A stretch of DNA of 64,000 nucleotides, from contig OY829329.1 of the NCBI GenBank assembly GCA_963691655.1, positions 58,169,408 through 58,233,407 of the forward strand. Direction: 5' to 3'. Numbering within the stretch: position 1 is the stretch's first letter; each line of letters begins with the position of its first letter. This stretch comes from Toxonevra muliebris. Its lineage: Eukaryota > Arthropoda > Insecta > Diptera > Pallopteridae. This document shows positions 40,501 through 55,500 of this stretch, piece by piece. The position numbers and the translations under genes are program-made. Below the pieces are notes generated by a model, which was not told the DNA's origin, searched no databases, and was given only the letters and a program-made list of their open reading frames with translations.

Positions 40501-43500
40501 TGTTGACTATTTGATTGTAGCGTACAGCATCAGCTGCGCACAAAAAAAAACTTAGCGGAAGTTTATGCGCATATTTTTTTTTTTTTTTTTTTTTGCAGTT
40601 TTTTAGTTTATAAATTCAACTTCAGCTTCCCTGAGAAAATGTATGTATGTGACACAGTAGTGAAATCTGTAGATAGCAATTAATAATATGAAAGAAAACT
40701 AAGTTTTTGCATATAATTTGGAGATTGCACATATTCATACCTGTATATAAATAAACCAATAATTTTTTTTTTCTATTTTTAACTTAACTTTTATATCTTT
40801 TTTTTTTTAATTTTTTTCTTTGAGTGTATGTTTGAAACATTATCTAACCTAACAGTTTATTTCAGACAGCAATCATAATGACTGCTTCTTGACACAAAAA
40901 TATTTAGTATTGCGTAAAAAAAAGTTAAGTTTCACCGGTTTTTCATTGATTTTGATTAATGAATCATCATACTATTTAGCCTCAGTAGCCAGAACGTTGT
41001 TGTGTTCGTTTCATATTTAGGTAGAAAATTCATTTATGCTTAAATATTAATACAGCAAAATTGTGTTTTAGGCTACATGTGCAAGTTTCTAGGGCGATAG
41101 CTTCTAGATATTCCAAATTAAATTACTTTTATTTATAAATAACTTTGGAAGTGAATTCTTAAAAAACAAAACATTGGTTTCTAATTGATTGCTGATCGTG
41201 TAAATTATTTTATTTTTATTTTTGCCCTGTTTGACTGTTTGTTTTGTATTTAAAAAGAACAAGGCAGGGTTCTGATCAGACCAGAGAATGAAGAGGTAAG
41301 GAGAGGGAGTTAAAACATAATTGCCGAAAAATAGTTGCTGATGCAAATGCGTTTTAAGATCAATTTGAAATATTTATCGAATCTTAAGGAATAAATTGAA
41401 TGAATTTGTCCTAAGTTTTATACCTATATGAACTCTAGTTGAATACTAAGTGTGATAAAATTTGTCCACCTACGCCAATTTTTTCTTTTTTATATTCAAA
41501 ATTTATTTCCAATAGTGGAACATTATTTATCTGTATATTGTCTTCAGAACTCCAAAATAAAGAAATCGTTCAGAGGCTGTTAGTTTTGTGTTTGAAAAGA
41601 CTCTTGAAGAAGATAGCAAAAAACCCGTCGAGAAAAGTACTTCAAGAACAATACCGACAATAAAGACATGAAAAGCTAGAGTGAAGAGATATAAGCAAAA
41701 TATTTGCTGCTCAACAATTATTCATGAAAACGCTTTTTAAGATCAGATTTTCGAGACATTAATCGAAACATAAGATGACATAAGAAGAGAAAAGTATTAA
41801 CCCTTAAATGCATACCGTACCATATATGGTACATGTCTTTAATCATACGGTAATCTAATCAATCAAACTGAAGCGTTATACTGTACGCTTTAAATTGAAA
41901 CAGACAAAATTATTCTTCATATAAATACCGTTACAGCTTGCTTACGATTTGATTTAGTTGTCAGTAAGCTGCCGAAGTGGTCTTATGCACTTTTTGCACA
42001 TAATTTCAAAAGTGATTTTCAATAGCAAAAAAAAATTGTTAAAATTTGTTATTCGTGTGGAAATAAGTATTGATGAGTACATTGAACTTTCCTTTAGCTA
42101 AATATAATGAATCTTGATCAAATTTGATATCTTAGAATAGTTGTTTTTTCTATTTTTCTATGTACCATATATGGTACTCTATGCATCTGCGCATTTGATT
42201 ATTTGGATTGTTCAATTAGATATGGATGGCATCTATTAGATGAAGAAAAAGAATGGGTAGATAAAGGTTCGGATGAATTTATTGGTGAAATTCAAATACC
42301 GCAACGCGTAAGAAATCGAGCAGAAACCAATTACAACATATTGAATGAAAGAGCGATTTCTGGCATATTTTTCATCAATGACGAGCTGGACGTATCTATT
42401 TTTGAAGCTTTTAGAATTTCTGTTCCTGATGTTAGTACGTCAATACAAGTTGATTTGTTCATAATGACGCAAGAGCCTTCTTCGCCTCCACGAAAAAAGA
42501 ATAAAATGTTAGTTTCTTTGACCCTTGTGCCACCTGTGGATGATATCACTGAAAATGACACGAAAATGCTCTCATCGATCGGAATGATAAGTTGGGCTAG
42601 GTATGCGAAGAATACTGCAAGTATAAAGACGTTGTTATTGACATAACTTCCAACGATTTTGAGAGAGTTCGTTGAAAAAAAGGAAAGCTACAGTTGTACG
42701 AAGAGCAAATCTCTTTTTTCAGAAGCTCTAAATTGGAACCAGAGTCAGCAGATGATTTCGTAATTGCTTGCCTACCCCTTGCGAAAAACGCAGTTGTTAC
42801 GTCGATTATGATACAAAGAAGTAATAATAATTTTTATATTTACACTAAAAACTACCAAAATTGTTATTTTCATTCATTTTTCATTTATTTTTATATATTT
42901 TTTCATTAGTTTCTAAAAAATAAAAAAATAATTCCATCAAATTGTATTAATTCCAAATATGTATAAAATGCATAGTGTACCATATATGGTACACATCACA
43001 AATTGTTCTTTTTCCGTTTTTCCGGGGAAATGGTACATTTTCCAGGAAAATCAATGCCTGATTCGTGCTTAGCGTGCGATTTTACATTAGGGCAGCTTGG
43101 TCTCCATACTGATGGCTGACCTCATGCATTTAAGGGTTAAAGAAAAAAAATACATTCTAAACGTTAGATAAAGTTGTAAAATTATTTTTTTTATAATGCC
43201 AAGTGCCAATATATCTTAGTTTTGAAACGAAACCTCAAACGCTCTCAAAAAACCAAAACACTAGTATTGCACTCAGTAGTTCTTTACTGTCGACTAGGTT
43301 CATTTTACATATAAATTTTTAAGAAATTTCTATTAAACAAGACCCGTTATCTTTAAGGGTACGGAAGTTATCTTGGAAATTAATATGTGAACAGAACGGA
43401 CAGACGGACATTGTTAAGTCAACTCACCCTTAGGTGACACTGATCTGATTAAAAAATGTTCTAAATAATTCTAGGTTGCTGAAAAAAATCTTCAAGCTCG

Positions 43501-46500
43501 TCGTCGTTCTGGCAGAATTCACTAAGTCCATTTTTTTAATTTCTGAGATGAAGTTAGTTTATGCAGTGCATGGCGACCAACGAACACTGGCAAAACTTGA
43601 AAAGTTAACAGATTGGTGTACACATTAGTATACGTTATAACTGGATTATCAAAAATCGAATTTATTATGTCATTCGAATTATAGTAGCTAATTAATACGG
43701 ATCCAATCAAAAAAATGAATTTGAACTTAGTGATTTCTGCTTGAACGACGACGAGGTAGCAAAGATATAGAAAAAACTGTAGTGGTCGGGACTGAGTTGC
43801 ATTTGACCAAACCGTATTTCCGTGGACACATATGCACACTTGTCCCTCCTTCCAATATCTCATGGTCCTATTACGGATTAAATTCCCCCAACACTCCCCT
43901 TTTGCCCAATATCTCTGGGTACAATAAGAGATTGAATCCGCACGACTTATTCTTCTCTTAATATCACATGGCCTGATTAACGCCCGAACTTTTGCCCCCG
44001 ACCTGCCAACACTCCCCTTTTTTCTAATATCTAATGGTCTGATTAGAGCTTGATCTTCTCCCCCATCGATTATCATTCCCCAATATTTTATGAACCGATT
44101 AAGATTCAAACTGATCTTCTCTCCCCGTCTTTCAACACTCACTTGTTCCCAAATATTCCATGGTTCGATTAGCGCTAGAATATCTCCCTTCCCCCTCCTC
44201 TCACTATTTTCCAAATATATCAGGATTCTATTAGAGCTGATATAATTTTCATATTGGGAGTATGAATGTATAAACTCGTAATTGTGACTAACTTCATATC
44301 TATCATACGCGCCATTTTTTGACATTGACAGCTATTCTATCTCGAAGAGCCCCAAAAATACTATAAGAATTGATCTGTCAAATAATTTTCATAATTTTAC
44401 AAAAGTGTTTTACTATAGCTGAAAATGTCGAATTTCGTGCCAACAAAACAACATTTGCGGGAAGTTTTAATTTGCTTCTTCCATTTAAAGAAAAACGCAA
44501 CTGAAGCACATCGTTTACTCACTGAAGCTTATCCTGACTGTGCTATAGACGTTAGAATGTGTCAGGTGTGGTATGCCCGTTTCAAAAGTGCTGATTTTGA
44601 TGTTGAAGACAGGGAACGTTCAGGCGGCCCGAAAAAGTTCGAAGATGAAGAATTGAAGGCATTACTCGAAGAAGATTCATGTTAAACGCAACAAGAACTT
44701 GCAGAATCTTTAGGAGTTGATCAATTAACCATTTCTAAACGATTAAAAGCATTGGGAATGATTCAAAAGCAAGGAAATTGGGTGCCATACGAAATGAAGC
44801 CGAGAGACGTCGAACGACGATTTTTCACATGTGAACTGCTGATTGTTTTCTGCATCGTATTGTAACTGGCGATGAAAAGTGGATACGTTACGATAACCCA
44901 AAGCGTAAAAAATCATGGGGACCGCCCGGACATGCATCAACATCAACGGCAAAGCCGAACATCCATGGATCCAAGCTCATGCTGTGTATTTGGTGGGATA
45001 TGAAAGGTGTCGTGTATTATAAGCTGTTGAAACCGAATGAAACGATCACTGGCGACCGCTACCGACTACAATTGATGCGTTTGAGCCGAGCATTATGGGA
45101 TAAGAGGCCAGAATATGAGAATAGACACGACGAAGTTATTCTTCAGCACGACAATGCTCGGCCGCATGTTGCAAGGCAAGTAAAAACATACTTGGAAACG
45201 CTGAAATGGGAAGTGCTACCCCACCCGCCGTATTCTCCAGACATTGCTCCTTCTGATTACCACTTGTTCCGATCGATGACACATGGCCTGGCCGAACAGC
45301 ACTTCCGTTCTTTCGAAGAACTTAAAAAATGGGTAGATTCGTTGATAGCCTCAAAAGATAAGGAGTTCTTTCGACGCCGAATGCTACCGTATGCTACCAG
45401 CAAGATGGGAAAAGGTTGGGGCTAACGATGGACACTACTTCAAAGAATAAATTTATAATCACTTTTTCACAATAAATGTCCAAATTACGAAAAAAAAAAT
45501 ACGAGTTTATATATTCATACTCCCAATAGAAATCTTAAGAACATTTACCTGCATATAGTTTTGATCATTTCTCTTTTTAGTAATGCAAGAGCTATGGAAT
45601 TCTCGTCAACAATTAAAAACTCGTAATTCAGTTGTTTATTTAGCCAAATTTTATCCGATTTGTTTTTTTTGACATGAGGTTTGACTTTGGATACAAAAAG
45701 AGAAGGTGATGCTGAGCAATTCTGCATTTATAGTTTTTCTAGGTCAGTAACTGTTTTTGATTTACAGTTTCGGGTTTAGGGCTCATTTGGAAGGGCATGA
45801 TTCAGCTTATAATTTCTGGATTTCGAAGTTTGTAACACGCCAGTGTTCAGCTCTCTAATTTAAAAAAAATGACCAAAAATTCTATTTTAGGGTTTTCCAT
45901 CCCATTTTTTCTAAAACGTGGCGTGATGGGAAATTTTTGACCTCTGATTCGTGTTCAGTATAAAAAATTCATTCAACACTAGGAACCATTTTATTCGCAA
46001 AGTTTTAGGAAACAATCTTAAAATGTAATTAATTCTTTAACCCATTATTGCTCTGAGCACCCCGACTCGGAAGACCTCTTTCAATGCAGTAACTGCACGA
46101 ATTTCGGGAATATAAGCCAACCTCATCCGGATTCCTTATCATGGCCCGAATTCCCACTGATAATCATTAAAAAAAAATGAGCCTCTGACTGTTTTTAGTA
46201 TTTTTGGTAATTGTTTTGCGGTCTGGCTCATCATCAGTAATGGCAAGTCAATGTCAATTCCCTTCGAATGAAAACCCCCCTCGAAAAAAAACCTGGCTAC
46301 GGCCCTGTCTCGTATTGCTAAGTACATTTCACGTAACCTATTTAAGTATGCACATATGTATGTATTTTATAATTGTCTTCAAAGAAACTGAAAGTACTTA
46401 TTTATTTGTGCAACTTGCGTGAGAATAAAATTAAAATAAAATGTTTCCATTTACTTTACTTTTGCGGCTTGTTATTTTCAATCATAAATTAGCATTTTTT

Positions 46501-49500
46501 TTTCTATCTGCATAACTTAAGCACACTGAGCAATAGAAAAACATAAAACTCCATATATGAAAGTCGCCCATGTCCAACAAATATCAACTAATCTGGTTAA
46601 CATTTGCTTAAGCAAGTAATTTTTTCCATAAAAGTTAAATACTAAAAGCTTTACTGACTTGCAGGTTTTTTCTCTTTTTTTGTTTTTGTCTTTCTTTAAC
46701 ACTGAATGCAATGAAGAAATTTGAATAATTGTATAATAGTTATACTCAAATTACAATAACAACAAATGTACATATTTATATATGTATGTAGAAAATTAAA
46801 ATCATCATTCATCAGTCATGCAACTCACTTAGTAACACTGCACCACTAGCGAAATTGGGAATGGGGCTTTCCAATGGATCTAGAATAATTTTGGATTTGT
46901 TTTACACGATTCTGCTATCAGATTTAAATAAGTATGTCTAAATTTAAGCACGTTTTATGTATTGTTTAGTAACCTCCTCTAGTTTTTGATGCAGGTTTTT
47001 TTAATGTTTTAATCCGTATGACATAATTTACCTGGATAAACCCTGAATTATTTTGACTTTTTCCAGCTCTTAATCAAAATGAGTTTCAAAGTAAACTAAT
47101 GCCATTCTGGATCTTTTATACTATTTAACGGTTAGTTGGGGGTATTACAAGTATAGAGCTCTGAAGCAAATTTGGTCTTCAACGTTATTCCACATTTTTA
47201 AAAATTAAGGGTTTACCTAGACCAAGCACAAAAGCCTAATAAGGGAGGGGAATCAAGATCTGCGCTTAAAAAGGGAACAAACCCCAGCATTTTGAAGAAT
47301 ATTTTTGCCAGTTTTGATGATTTTCGGCGGTCTATGAAATCAAGTAATAAGTTTTTATATATTTTATATAACAGTTCAAGGTATTTTATATAACTTTTTA
47401 CAAGAACTCCTTATATTCACCTTTTGACAATATTCATCAAAATTTTTTAAATCTGTGGACTTATAAAACCTACACTCACTGTTTCACCGCTGACCCATAT
47501 AGCCAACTTGAATAAAAAAAAAAAACTAGCGAACATTAAAAAATATGAAAAATCATGTTTGAGTAAAATAATTTGTGCCACAACATCTTCAAAATTTTGT
47601 GAAATATTGAAAAATTGGTATAAAAAACATAAAAACTAGTCTCGTATGGATCTAAAAAAAAAAGTTATCAGTTTCAAGCAAAACTAGAAGCAAAAATTAT
47701 GCAAAATTCTTTCACGATTTTATCGACAGTCTATAAATAGTCACTGATTAAGATGTCTCAAAATCCTGACATAACAGAAAAATTCTGCATTTCGATTAGC
47801 GTTCAGTATACAAATACACATAAAAAACCACTGCTTGTTTTTAGTCGTCCTAAGCCCCGTAAGTCTATAATACATTTTTGTGTCATACTAGTTAATGTTA
47901 AAGTTAATAGGTTAGTTGCTCTATTTATTTTGTCTTTAAGCTGCACATTTTTATATATTATGCCCAGTTGGCTATCGAGTCAACTGGTTTGGCTACTTGT
48001 TACCGTATTTAGATACATTTGTTTTACTTTCAACAGGTTGACACAATTAGAAGCATGAAAAACATTGGTAGCACAGCACAATCAGATAATTAAAGAAAAA
48101 CTGTATCAATAGCCCAGTTTGAGCTTATTGCCGATAGTCATCGATTGTGGCTGAAAACTTCCTAAACTTGTAATGCATGTAGTTACATACATATATATGT
48201 ATGTACTTGTTTATTTAATCTGGCAAATATTTGAAGCATTTTTTATGGTATATTAATAATCGGCGAATGACTATAAATCTTTTGAAATATGAGTGGTTTT
48301 TATTTAAGCTGCTGTCAAAAAATACTTTGTAGGCGTTCGGAGTTTTTTTTTTTTTTTGCTTGCTAAGCATTCTTCTGAAGATTAATCTATATAAAAATAA
48401 AAGCAGTTATTGTGATTTTTTTTACATTTAAAAAAGATTTTTAGAACTATCATTTATATAATTAACATTTGTATATTTATAAAGCGACCTACAACACCTA
48501 ACTACTTAACAAATCAGTGTTTCTATTAAAAAAAAGAACTGGACTTTTTTGAAGAGATCATGTTCTTTATACTGGATCTACTGTGCTATACTCATTTTAT
48601 TTTAATTTTTGGGTCAAAATAAATATCTTTCTTATGATATTGTTGCAGGCTTATGCCTAGCTATCCTGTTCATATCCATGTGTGTAATTTTTGTGCACGA
48701 ATTGAAGTCAAAGAGAAGAGAAGTTTTGTGCCGAATCGGTGAAAACGATCGCCTGAGGGAGAAAACAATACCCTTTGCAAAATTTGCTTCTCCCGATTTT
48801 GAACTCAGAACCTCTCACACAGAAGTTCAAAGCACTAGCCGTCGTATTAACAGAGTGCATAGAATTGACTCATTATTCCATGTTATCGGAAAATTTATTG
48901 GGAGTATGAATGTATAAACTCGTATTTTTTTTTTCGTAATTTGGACATTTATTGTGAAAAAGTGATTATAAATTTATTCTTTAAAGTATTTTCCATCGTT
49001 AGCCATAACCTTTTCCCATTTTTCTGGTAGCATACGGATTGCGCGTCGAAAGAACTCCTCATCTTTTGAGGCTACCCACGAATCGACCCATTTTTTGAGT
49101 TCTTCGAAAGAACGGAAGTGCTGTTCAGCCAGGCCATGTGTCATCGATCGGAACAAGTGGTAATCAGAAGGAGCAATGTCTGGAGAATACGGCGGGTGGG
49201 GTAGCACTTCCCATTTCAGCGTTTCCAAGTATGTTTTTACTTGCCTTGCAACATGCGGCCGAGCATTGTCGTGCTGAAGAATAATTTTGTCGTGTCTATT
49301 CTCATATTCTGGCCTCTTATCCTTTAATGTTCGGCTCAAACGCATCAATTGTAGTCGGTAACGGTCGCCAGTGATCGTTTCATTCGGTTTCAACAGCTCA
49401 TAATACACGACACCTTTCATGCCCCACCAAATACATAGCATGAGCTTGGATCCATGGATGTTCGGCTTTGCCGTTGATGTTGATGCATGTCAGGGCGGTC

Positions 49501-52500
49501 TCCATTATTTTTTACGCTTTGGGTTATCGTAACGTATCCACTTTTCATCGCCAGTCACAATACGAAGCAGAAAACCCTTTTTTTCTGTCGTTCAATCAGC
49601 AGTTCACATGTGAAAAATCGTCGTTCGACGTCTCTCGGCTTCAATTCGTACGGCACCCAATTTCCTTGCTTTTGAATCATTCCCAATACTTTTAATCGTT
49701 TAGAAATGGTTGATTGATCAACTCCTAAAGATTCTGCAAGTTCTTGTTGCGTTTGACATGAATCTTCTTCGAGTAATGCCTTCAATTCTTCATTTTCGAA
49801 CTTTTTCGGGCCGCCTGAACGTTCCCTGTCTTCAACATCAAAATCACCACTTTTGAAACGGGCATACCACACCTGACACATTCTAACGTCTATAGCACAG
49901 TCAGGATAAGCTTCAGTGAGTAAACGATGTGCTTCAGTTGCGTTTTTCTTTAAATGAAAGAAGTAAATTAAAACTTCCCGCAAATGTTGTTTTGTTGGCA
50001 CGAAATTCGACATTTTCAGCTATAGTAAAACACTTTTGTAAAATTATGAAAATTATTTGACAGATCAATTCTTATAATATTTTTGGCGCTCTTCGAGATA
50101 GAATAGCTGTCAATGTCAAAAAATGGCGCGTATGATAGATATGAAGTTAGTCACAATTACGAGTTTACACATTCATACTCCCAATATTATTCTTTGTAAT
50201 TGTTTTAAACTCACACTTTGCTCATTTGTGACTATACCGTCATAACTCAAAAACTGAAATTTTTTGAAAGAACACAACTTGAGAGCAGATGTATCGCTGC
50301 TATAGAAAATTTAGATGCTTCTGAAAATTTTAAAATTTTGAGTTGTTACATTCGCAAATGAGCGACTTGATATTTGTGAAAATAAATATTATTTAAAAAA
50401 TTTCTGAGGACTTTTCTACTTATTTCAAGTCCAAGTTCACAAAGAACGGAATCATCAATTTGAAATTCGTATTATTTCCCGCCTATTTTTTTTACAATAT
50501 TATTTGTTGCAGTGTATAACAAAGTAATTTCAACTTTTAATTCATAAAAATCTTAAGTTCAATTGCAAAAAATAATAGCAAAGAAAACAAAATTAAATAA
50601 AAGCAGTTCGCCCTCAGCGTAGATATACACAGGTAAATTTATATACCTACATGAATATGTATACATTTGTATATACAATAAATACAGTAATCCCCGGTTA
50701 ATTGACCCCCGCTTAATTGCATTTTCTGTTTAATTACGCTAACGTTTTTAACTCAATATATAGGTACTTAAATTCTTTGTTTAATTGCATTCATTGGTTA
50801 ATTGAACCAAAAATTTTATATATTATCATCGATGCAATTAGGCAGGGATTACTGTACACAGGTACATGTGTTTTTTTTTGTTTGCTAGTTTTATGCACGT
50901 TGACTCCAAATACGCACTACTCTCAATGATGCTCAAGGTGAAGTGAAGGAAATATATAAATGTATCGCACAAGTAAAAATTGCTCATATGCGTAGGAAGC
51001 TTGAAATTTTAAGCGTGAGTTGAGTGAAGTAACAGCAAGCAACATTTATTGTTGTTGCTATTTATTGTTTTGTTTTGTTTTCTGTCTTATTCGTTGTCAC
51101 TATCAATTGTAGGTATGTATATTATAGAATCACAGTTCATTCATTGAGTGAATGACTAAGAGCTACAAAAAAAAAAAGCCTTAGCTATGCAATAAATTTA
51201 ATTTACTTTCGATGCGCAAATGAAAATTCCTGGAAAGCAAAGTAATTGCAATGGCGGCTTTTATTTAATCATATACACATAACTTTATTATATATTACAT
51301 ACTCATGTGTACATAAAAAAGATAATGGCTGGACATAGAGTACATTAAATACACTTTAATATAAATATCGGATTTTAATGATTCTTGTTTTAAATCCAGC
51401 CTTGATAAATGCGGTGACTCTTGAAATTGCCATTTAAAGATTTCATTCAGTTTATTCTATTTCAAGCTTACATTTCAGTTCTTTGCCCAGTTGTCCTGTT
51501 TTTTTAAATATTTTAAATTCTTCTTTTTTCTTTTAGAAAACGTAAATAGAAAACCAGAGGCAAGTTGATAAAATGTAATCTGTAAGTGGCAGTCTGAGAG
51601 TGTCGGAGTTAATTTCTCTCGTTCTATCATAAGTTTCAAGTTAATTTTTTAAGAAAACTAGGAATGCATATCTTGAAAACCCAACATCACAGAAGCATTG
51701 TATATAATGTCATTGGATGTTCGGACTAGTGCTTCAAAGTATCTAGGACTTTATAGATTCGAATATCTAAAACAGATGCAAATATACGAGTCTGATGCAG
51801 ATATCCGAGACAGATCTGAACTTCCTAGATTCTAGACACGATAGTCAAACTATCTGGATCCGCGATACTATAGTCGAATTTTCTAGGTAATACTGTATAC
51901 TGTCATAGACAATCTTTGCGTATTCGAGACTCGGTCTACTCGTTTATGAGGATAATTTTTTTTCTCCCATTTTACATTCAGTCTGAGACAATGCACTATA
52001 GGAACTTTTACCCAATTTTCTGGCCAAAATTAAAAAATGGAGGTATCGATATGAAACTTGGTCCAGAAGCGAAAAAAAATGTAAGGAATCTTCTGAGCAA
52101 AACGTTTTTTGAAAAATAAATAATAATTTCGGACAGGTCGAAAAAATGAATTTTGGCCAGAGAATTGGGTAAAATTTCCTATAGTGCAATGGCCGACAAC
52201 ACCACATGATTATAGGAAATTACCTTAAATTTTTTTTTTTTCATCTTTTTTTCATCGGAGGCCTAGACCGAGCTTTTCGCATCCCTTCATATTTTGTAAG
52301 TTACATTTGTACACGAAAGTAAGGAACGTACAGTTTTATGGCGAATCCGAACGATAAAGTGAAAAGCTTTTCTCATTGCCCGCCAAGAGGTAATGCCGTA
52401 TAGAAAATTTTGTACTTTGTAGTTTTGATTTTTGACACTGATGAACTTTGAACCCTGCCAGTTACTGCGAAGTCAGAGACTATTGATGTTCTGGGCATGT

Positions 52501-55500
52501 CGATACAATGTGACGTTCGTTGGAAAAATCATATTTTTGACGTGTTGAAAAAAGCAACAAGTGTCTTGGCTTTCTAAAGCGGTGTATGAAATACTTCACT
52601 CCGACTGATCTCCGTGTAATCTACACCACCTATATCCTTCCCAAAATGGATTATAATTCGGACCTATGGGTAGGAGCTTCACGAACCCAACTGAAGCTTC
52701 TGGACCGTATACAACATCGAGCGATAAAGCTAATAGGAGACAGTATTGTTTCCAGCTCTATTCAATCCTTTTAACATCGTAGAAACGTGGCCTTCTTGAC
52801 TCTATTCTACCTATTTTCATGATGGATGTTCTGCGGAAATGCGCGATTTGACGCCACTGGTTTGAGTGTTCTCGATTCCAACGGTATTCCAACGCACCAC
52901 TCATAACAGGGAGAGTTCTTTCGTCTGACGTACCGTGCGATTATGAAACAGGCTCCCTGCAAAAGTTTTTCCTGATTGTTATGACCTTTTCAAATTTAAA
53001 ACAAACATTCACAGATACTTTTCCTCTTTCCTCCTCCCATTAACCTATCTTGCTTTCCCAAATCAACACAATGCTCTGCATTTATAGACACAATATTCCT
53101 ATGTGATGACTACATCATTAAAAACAAAAAAAAACTCTACGTTGCAGGCCAGGGCATTAACCACTACGCCACGTCGACACCACCGACCATCACTAAATGA
53201 TTCTAACTGGATCTTATTGTTTCTGGGTGCCTTTGTCTGCTTTGGAATATTTTCTAATACTGTTTCTTTTACTCTCTAGAGTAATACACAATAAAACTTA
53301 TAGATTCTACTTGCTTTTGATTATCTCTAATTTTAACTTTGAATACACTTCATAGCTTTCAGTTTGCTTCCGGTTATATCTCATTGAATCTGACTGTTTA
53401 TTATTTTTATTGTCGCTGACTTTCTCTAACTGGCCTCTACGACTCGTGTAATTGCTTCTTTACTGTATCTCACTGATACTGATCTTCATAACCTGTGCTT
53501 CCTTCTGTCTGTGATTGTTTTTTGATGCCTTCAATTGTTTCTGATTGGGACTATTTAATTGCCTTTGTCTTCTTGTTAATATATTCCCAATATTTTCTAA
53601 TTTACCTCTGGCTATCACTGATTGTCCCTAACTATTACCTCTGGCTAGCTCGGATTGCCTCTAAATGCACTTTGCAGCCTTTGACTTTGAGTGCCCATTG
53701 ACTATCTCTGATTGAACCTGAATTCACTTGTCTCTGAATCAAAGGTGCAGAGTTCATATCGAATAATGCTCTCTTATTGTTTTTGAATTTGTACACTGCT
53801 CTTTGGAGGATCGAATTGCTTCTGGCTGTCTTCGCCGAATTTGTTCTTAGTATTACCAGTTTCGTTACTTATCACTTACTTTTATTGTAATTTATAGCCG
53901 ACGTTTGCTTTTTTCTATCTCTTATGTTTTTGGCAGCTTTCTGGCTGCTATTAATACTCCGTTGCACTGTTCCAGAATATAATTTTGGACTCTAATTGCT
54001 TCCAGCTATCTCTGATTGTCACTGAATGTATTTTATGAGTTTCGATTTGCGTCTGATTATCTGTTGTTTCTTCTGGCTGTCTATTATTGCTTTTAGTTGT
54101 CCTTTATTATCGCTAACTGCTTCTTATACATATCTTCCGGTATCTTCTGACTGCCTTTTATTGCTTCTGACTGCCTCTAATTATTGTAAGGTTCATGCTG
54201 TGCACTATATGGGTATAGATAACAAAAACTATCTGCATTAATCCCCGTTGAATTGTGTTGATAAACATTTACGATTTCTAGTTCAATTAACCGGAAAATG
54301 CAATTAAAAGATAAATTTTACTACATTTTGAACTAATCACTTAAAATATCTGCCGCAATTAAACAGAAGACGCAATTAATCGGAAGTTAATTAACAAGAG
54401 ATTACTATAGTTTTTTTTTAACACACAATTTTAAAAATATTTAAAAATGCAAAAATTTTTTTTAAAGATGTTGAAATATGTCATTCCTGAAATCTTCTGT
54501 AGATACCTTACTTCCATTAAGAAATACTAGTCGGTAAGGCCCCAGTAACTGGGGCTATTTTTTTTTTTTTTTTGCTCAAGAAATCTCTTTATGAGAAAAC
54601 AAATATCAAAAGAGAACCAAACAACTCGTTGGTGTTTGTTTTGTTATTTGTGTATGCAGATAATTCTTTAGATACTTCTAAGAAATGCCATTACTCATGT
54701 CTTCTCTCTCTCTCTCATTTGTTATTTACTCCCACTTAAGCAATGATTTTTACCACGATGAGTGCAATGCTTTGTTCAATGAGCGCATTTTTTAAAAATT
54801 TCCGACGCTAATATTTTATATTTTAGAATTGGCTAAACCGATTTTAAATCTGATAATTTTTGGCTAACCTATTCTTTTAATTAATATATAATTTGATTGT
54901 GTAGCACTTCTGGAAATCTTATGGAATAAAATTGTACTTACACTAATAAATGTATAGATTAGGTCTACCAGCGCATCCAGATGTTGTAGATGCGATGGGA
55001 TTTTACACTTCCCCCCCCCCCCCTCCCTCCCCCCCTATTTTGAAGCTGCCCTCAAAACCCCCCTCCGCTCTTAGATCCGCCAGTGTTTGTTATTTTCAAA
55101 GACTAATGTTTTGTACATCCTAGTGTAAACATTCGAATTAAATCAAATATTACAAAATATTTTCATATGAATTTTGAAAATATTGAACTCATTTATGTTT
55201 GCGTTTTTCTTTTTGTGTGTTAATTACAATATATGTAGCTATATAAAATTTAAATGTGTCTACCAAAAAAAAAACCAAAATCAATTTAATAATTAAATAT
55301 AATTAAGTTCATAACGTCATGAAGTCTTTTGTTTTGCAAAAACTAAGCGACAATCTTGATTTTGTTTTGTTTTCTTTTTGTGTGTTAATTACAATATATG
55401 TAGCTATATAAAATTTAAATGTGTCTACCAAAAAAAAAACCAAAATCAATTTAATAATTAAATATAATTAAGTTCATAACGTCATGAAGTCTTTTGTTTT

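Noticed and set aside
48609..48917. 102-codon frame with a possible membrane segment
   Set aside because: It runs into the mariner TIR and over a tRNA-like SINE remnant; no family was recognised.
54538..54570. Bacterial-type intrinsic terminator
   Set aside because: The hairpin plus T-run is real, but the context is an insect intron, so the bacterial function does not apply.
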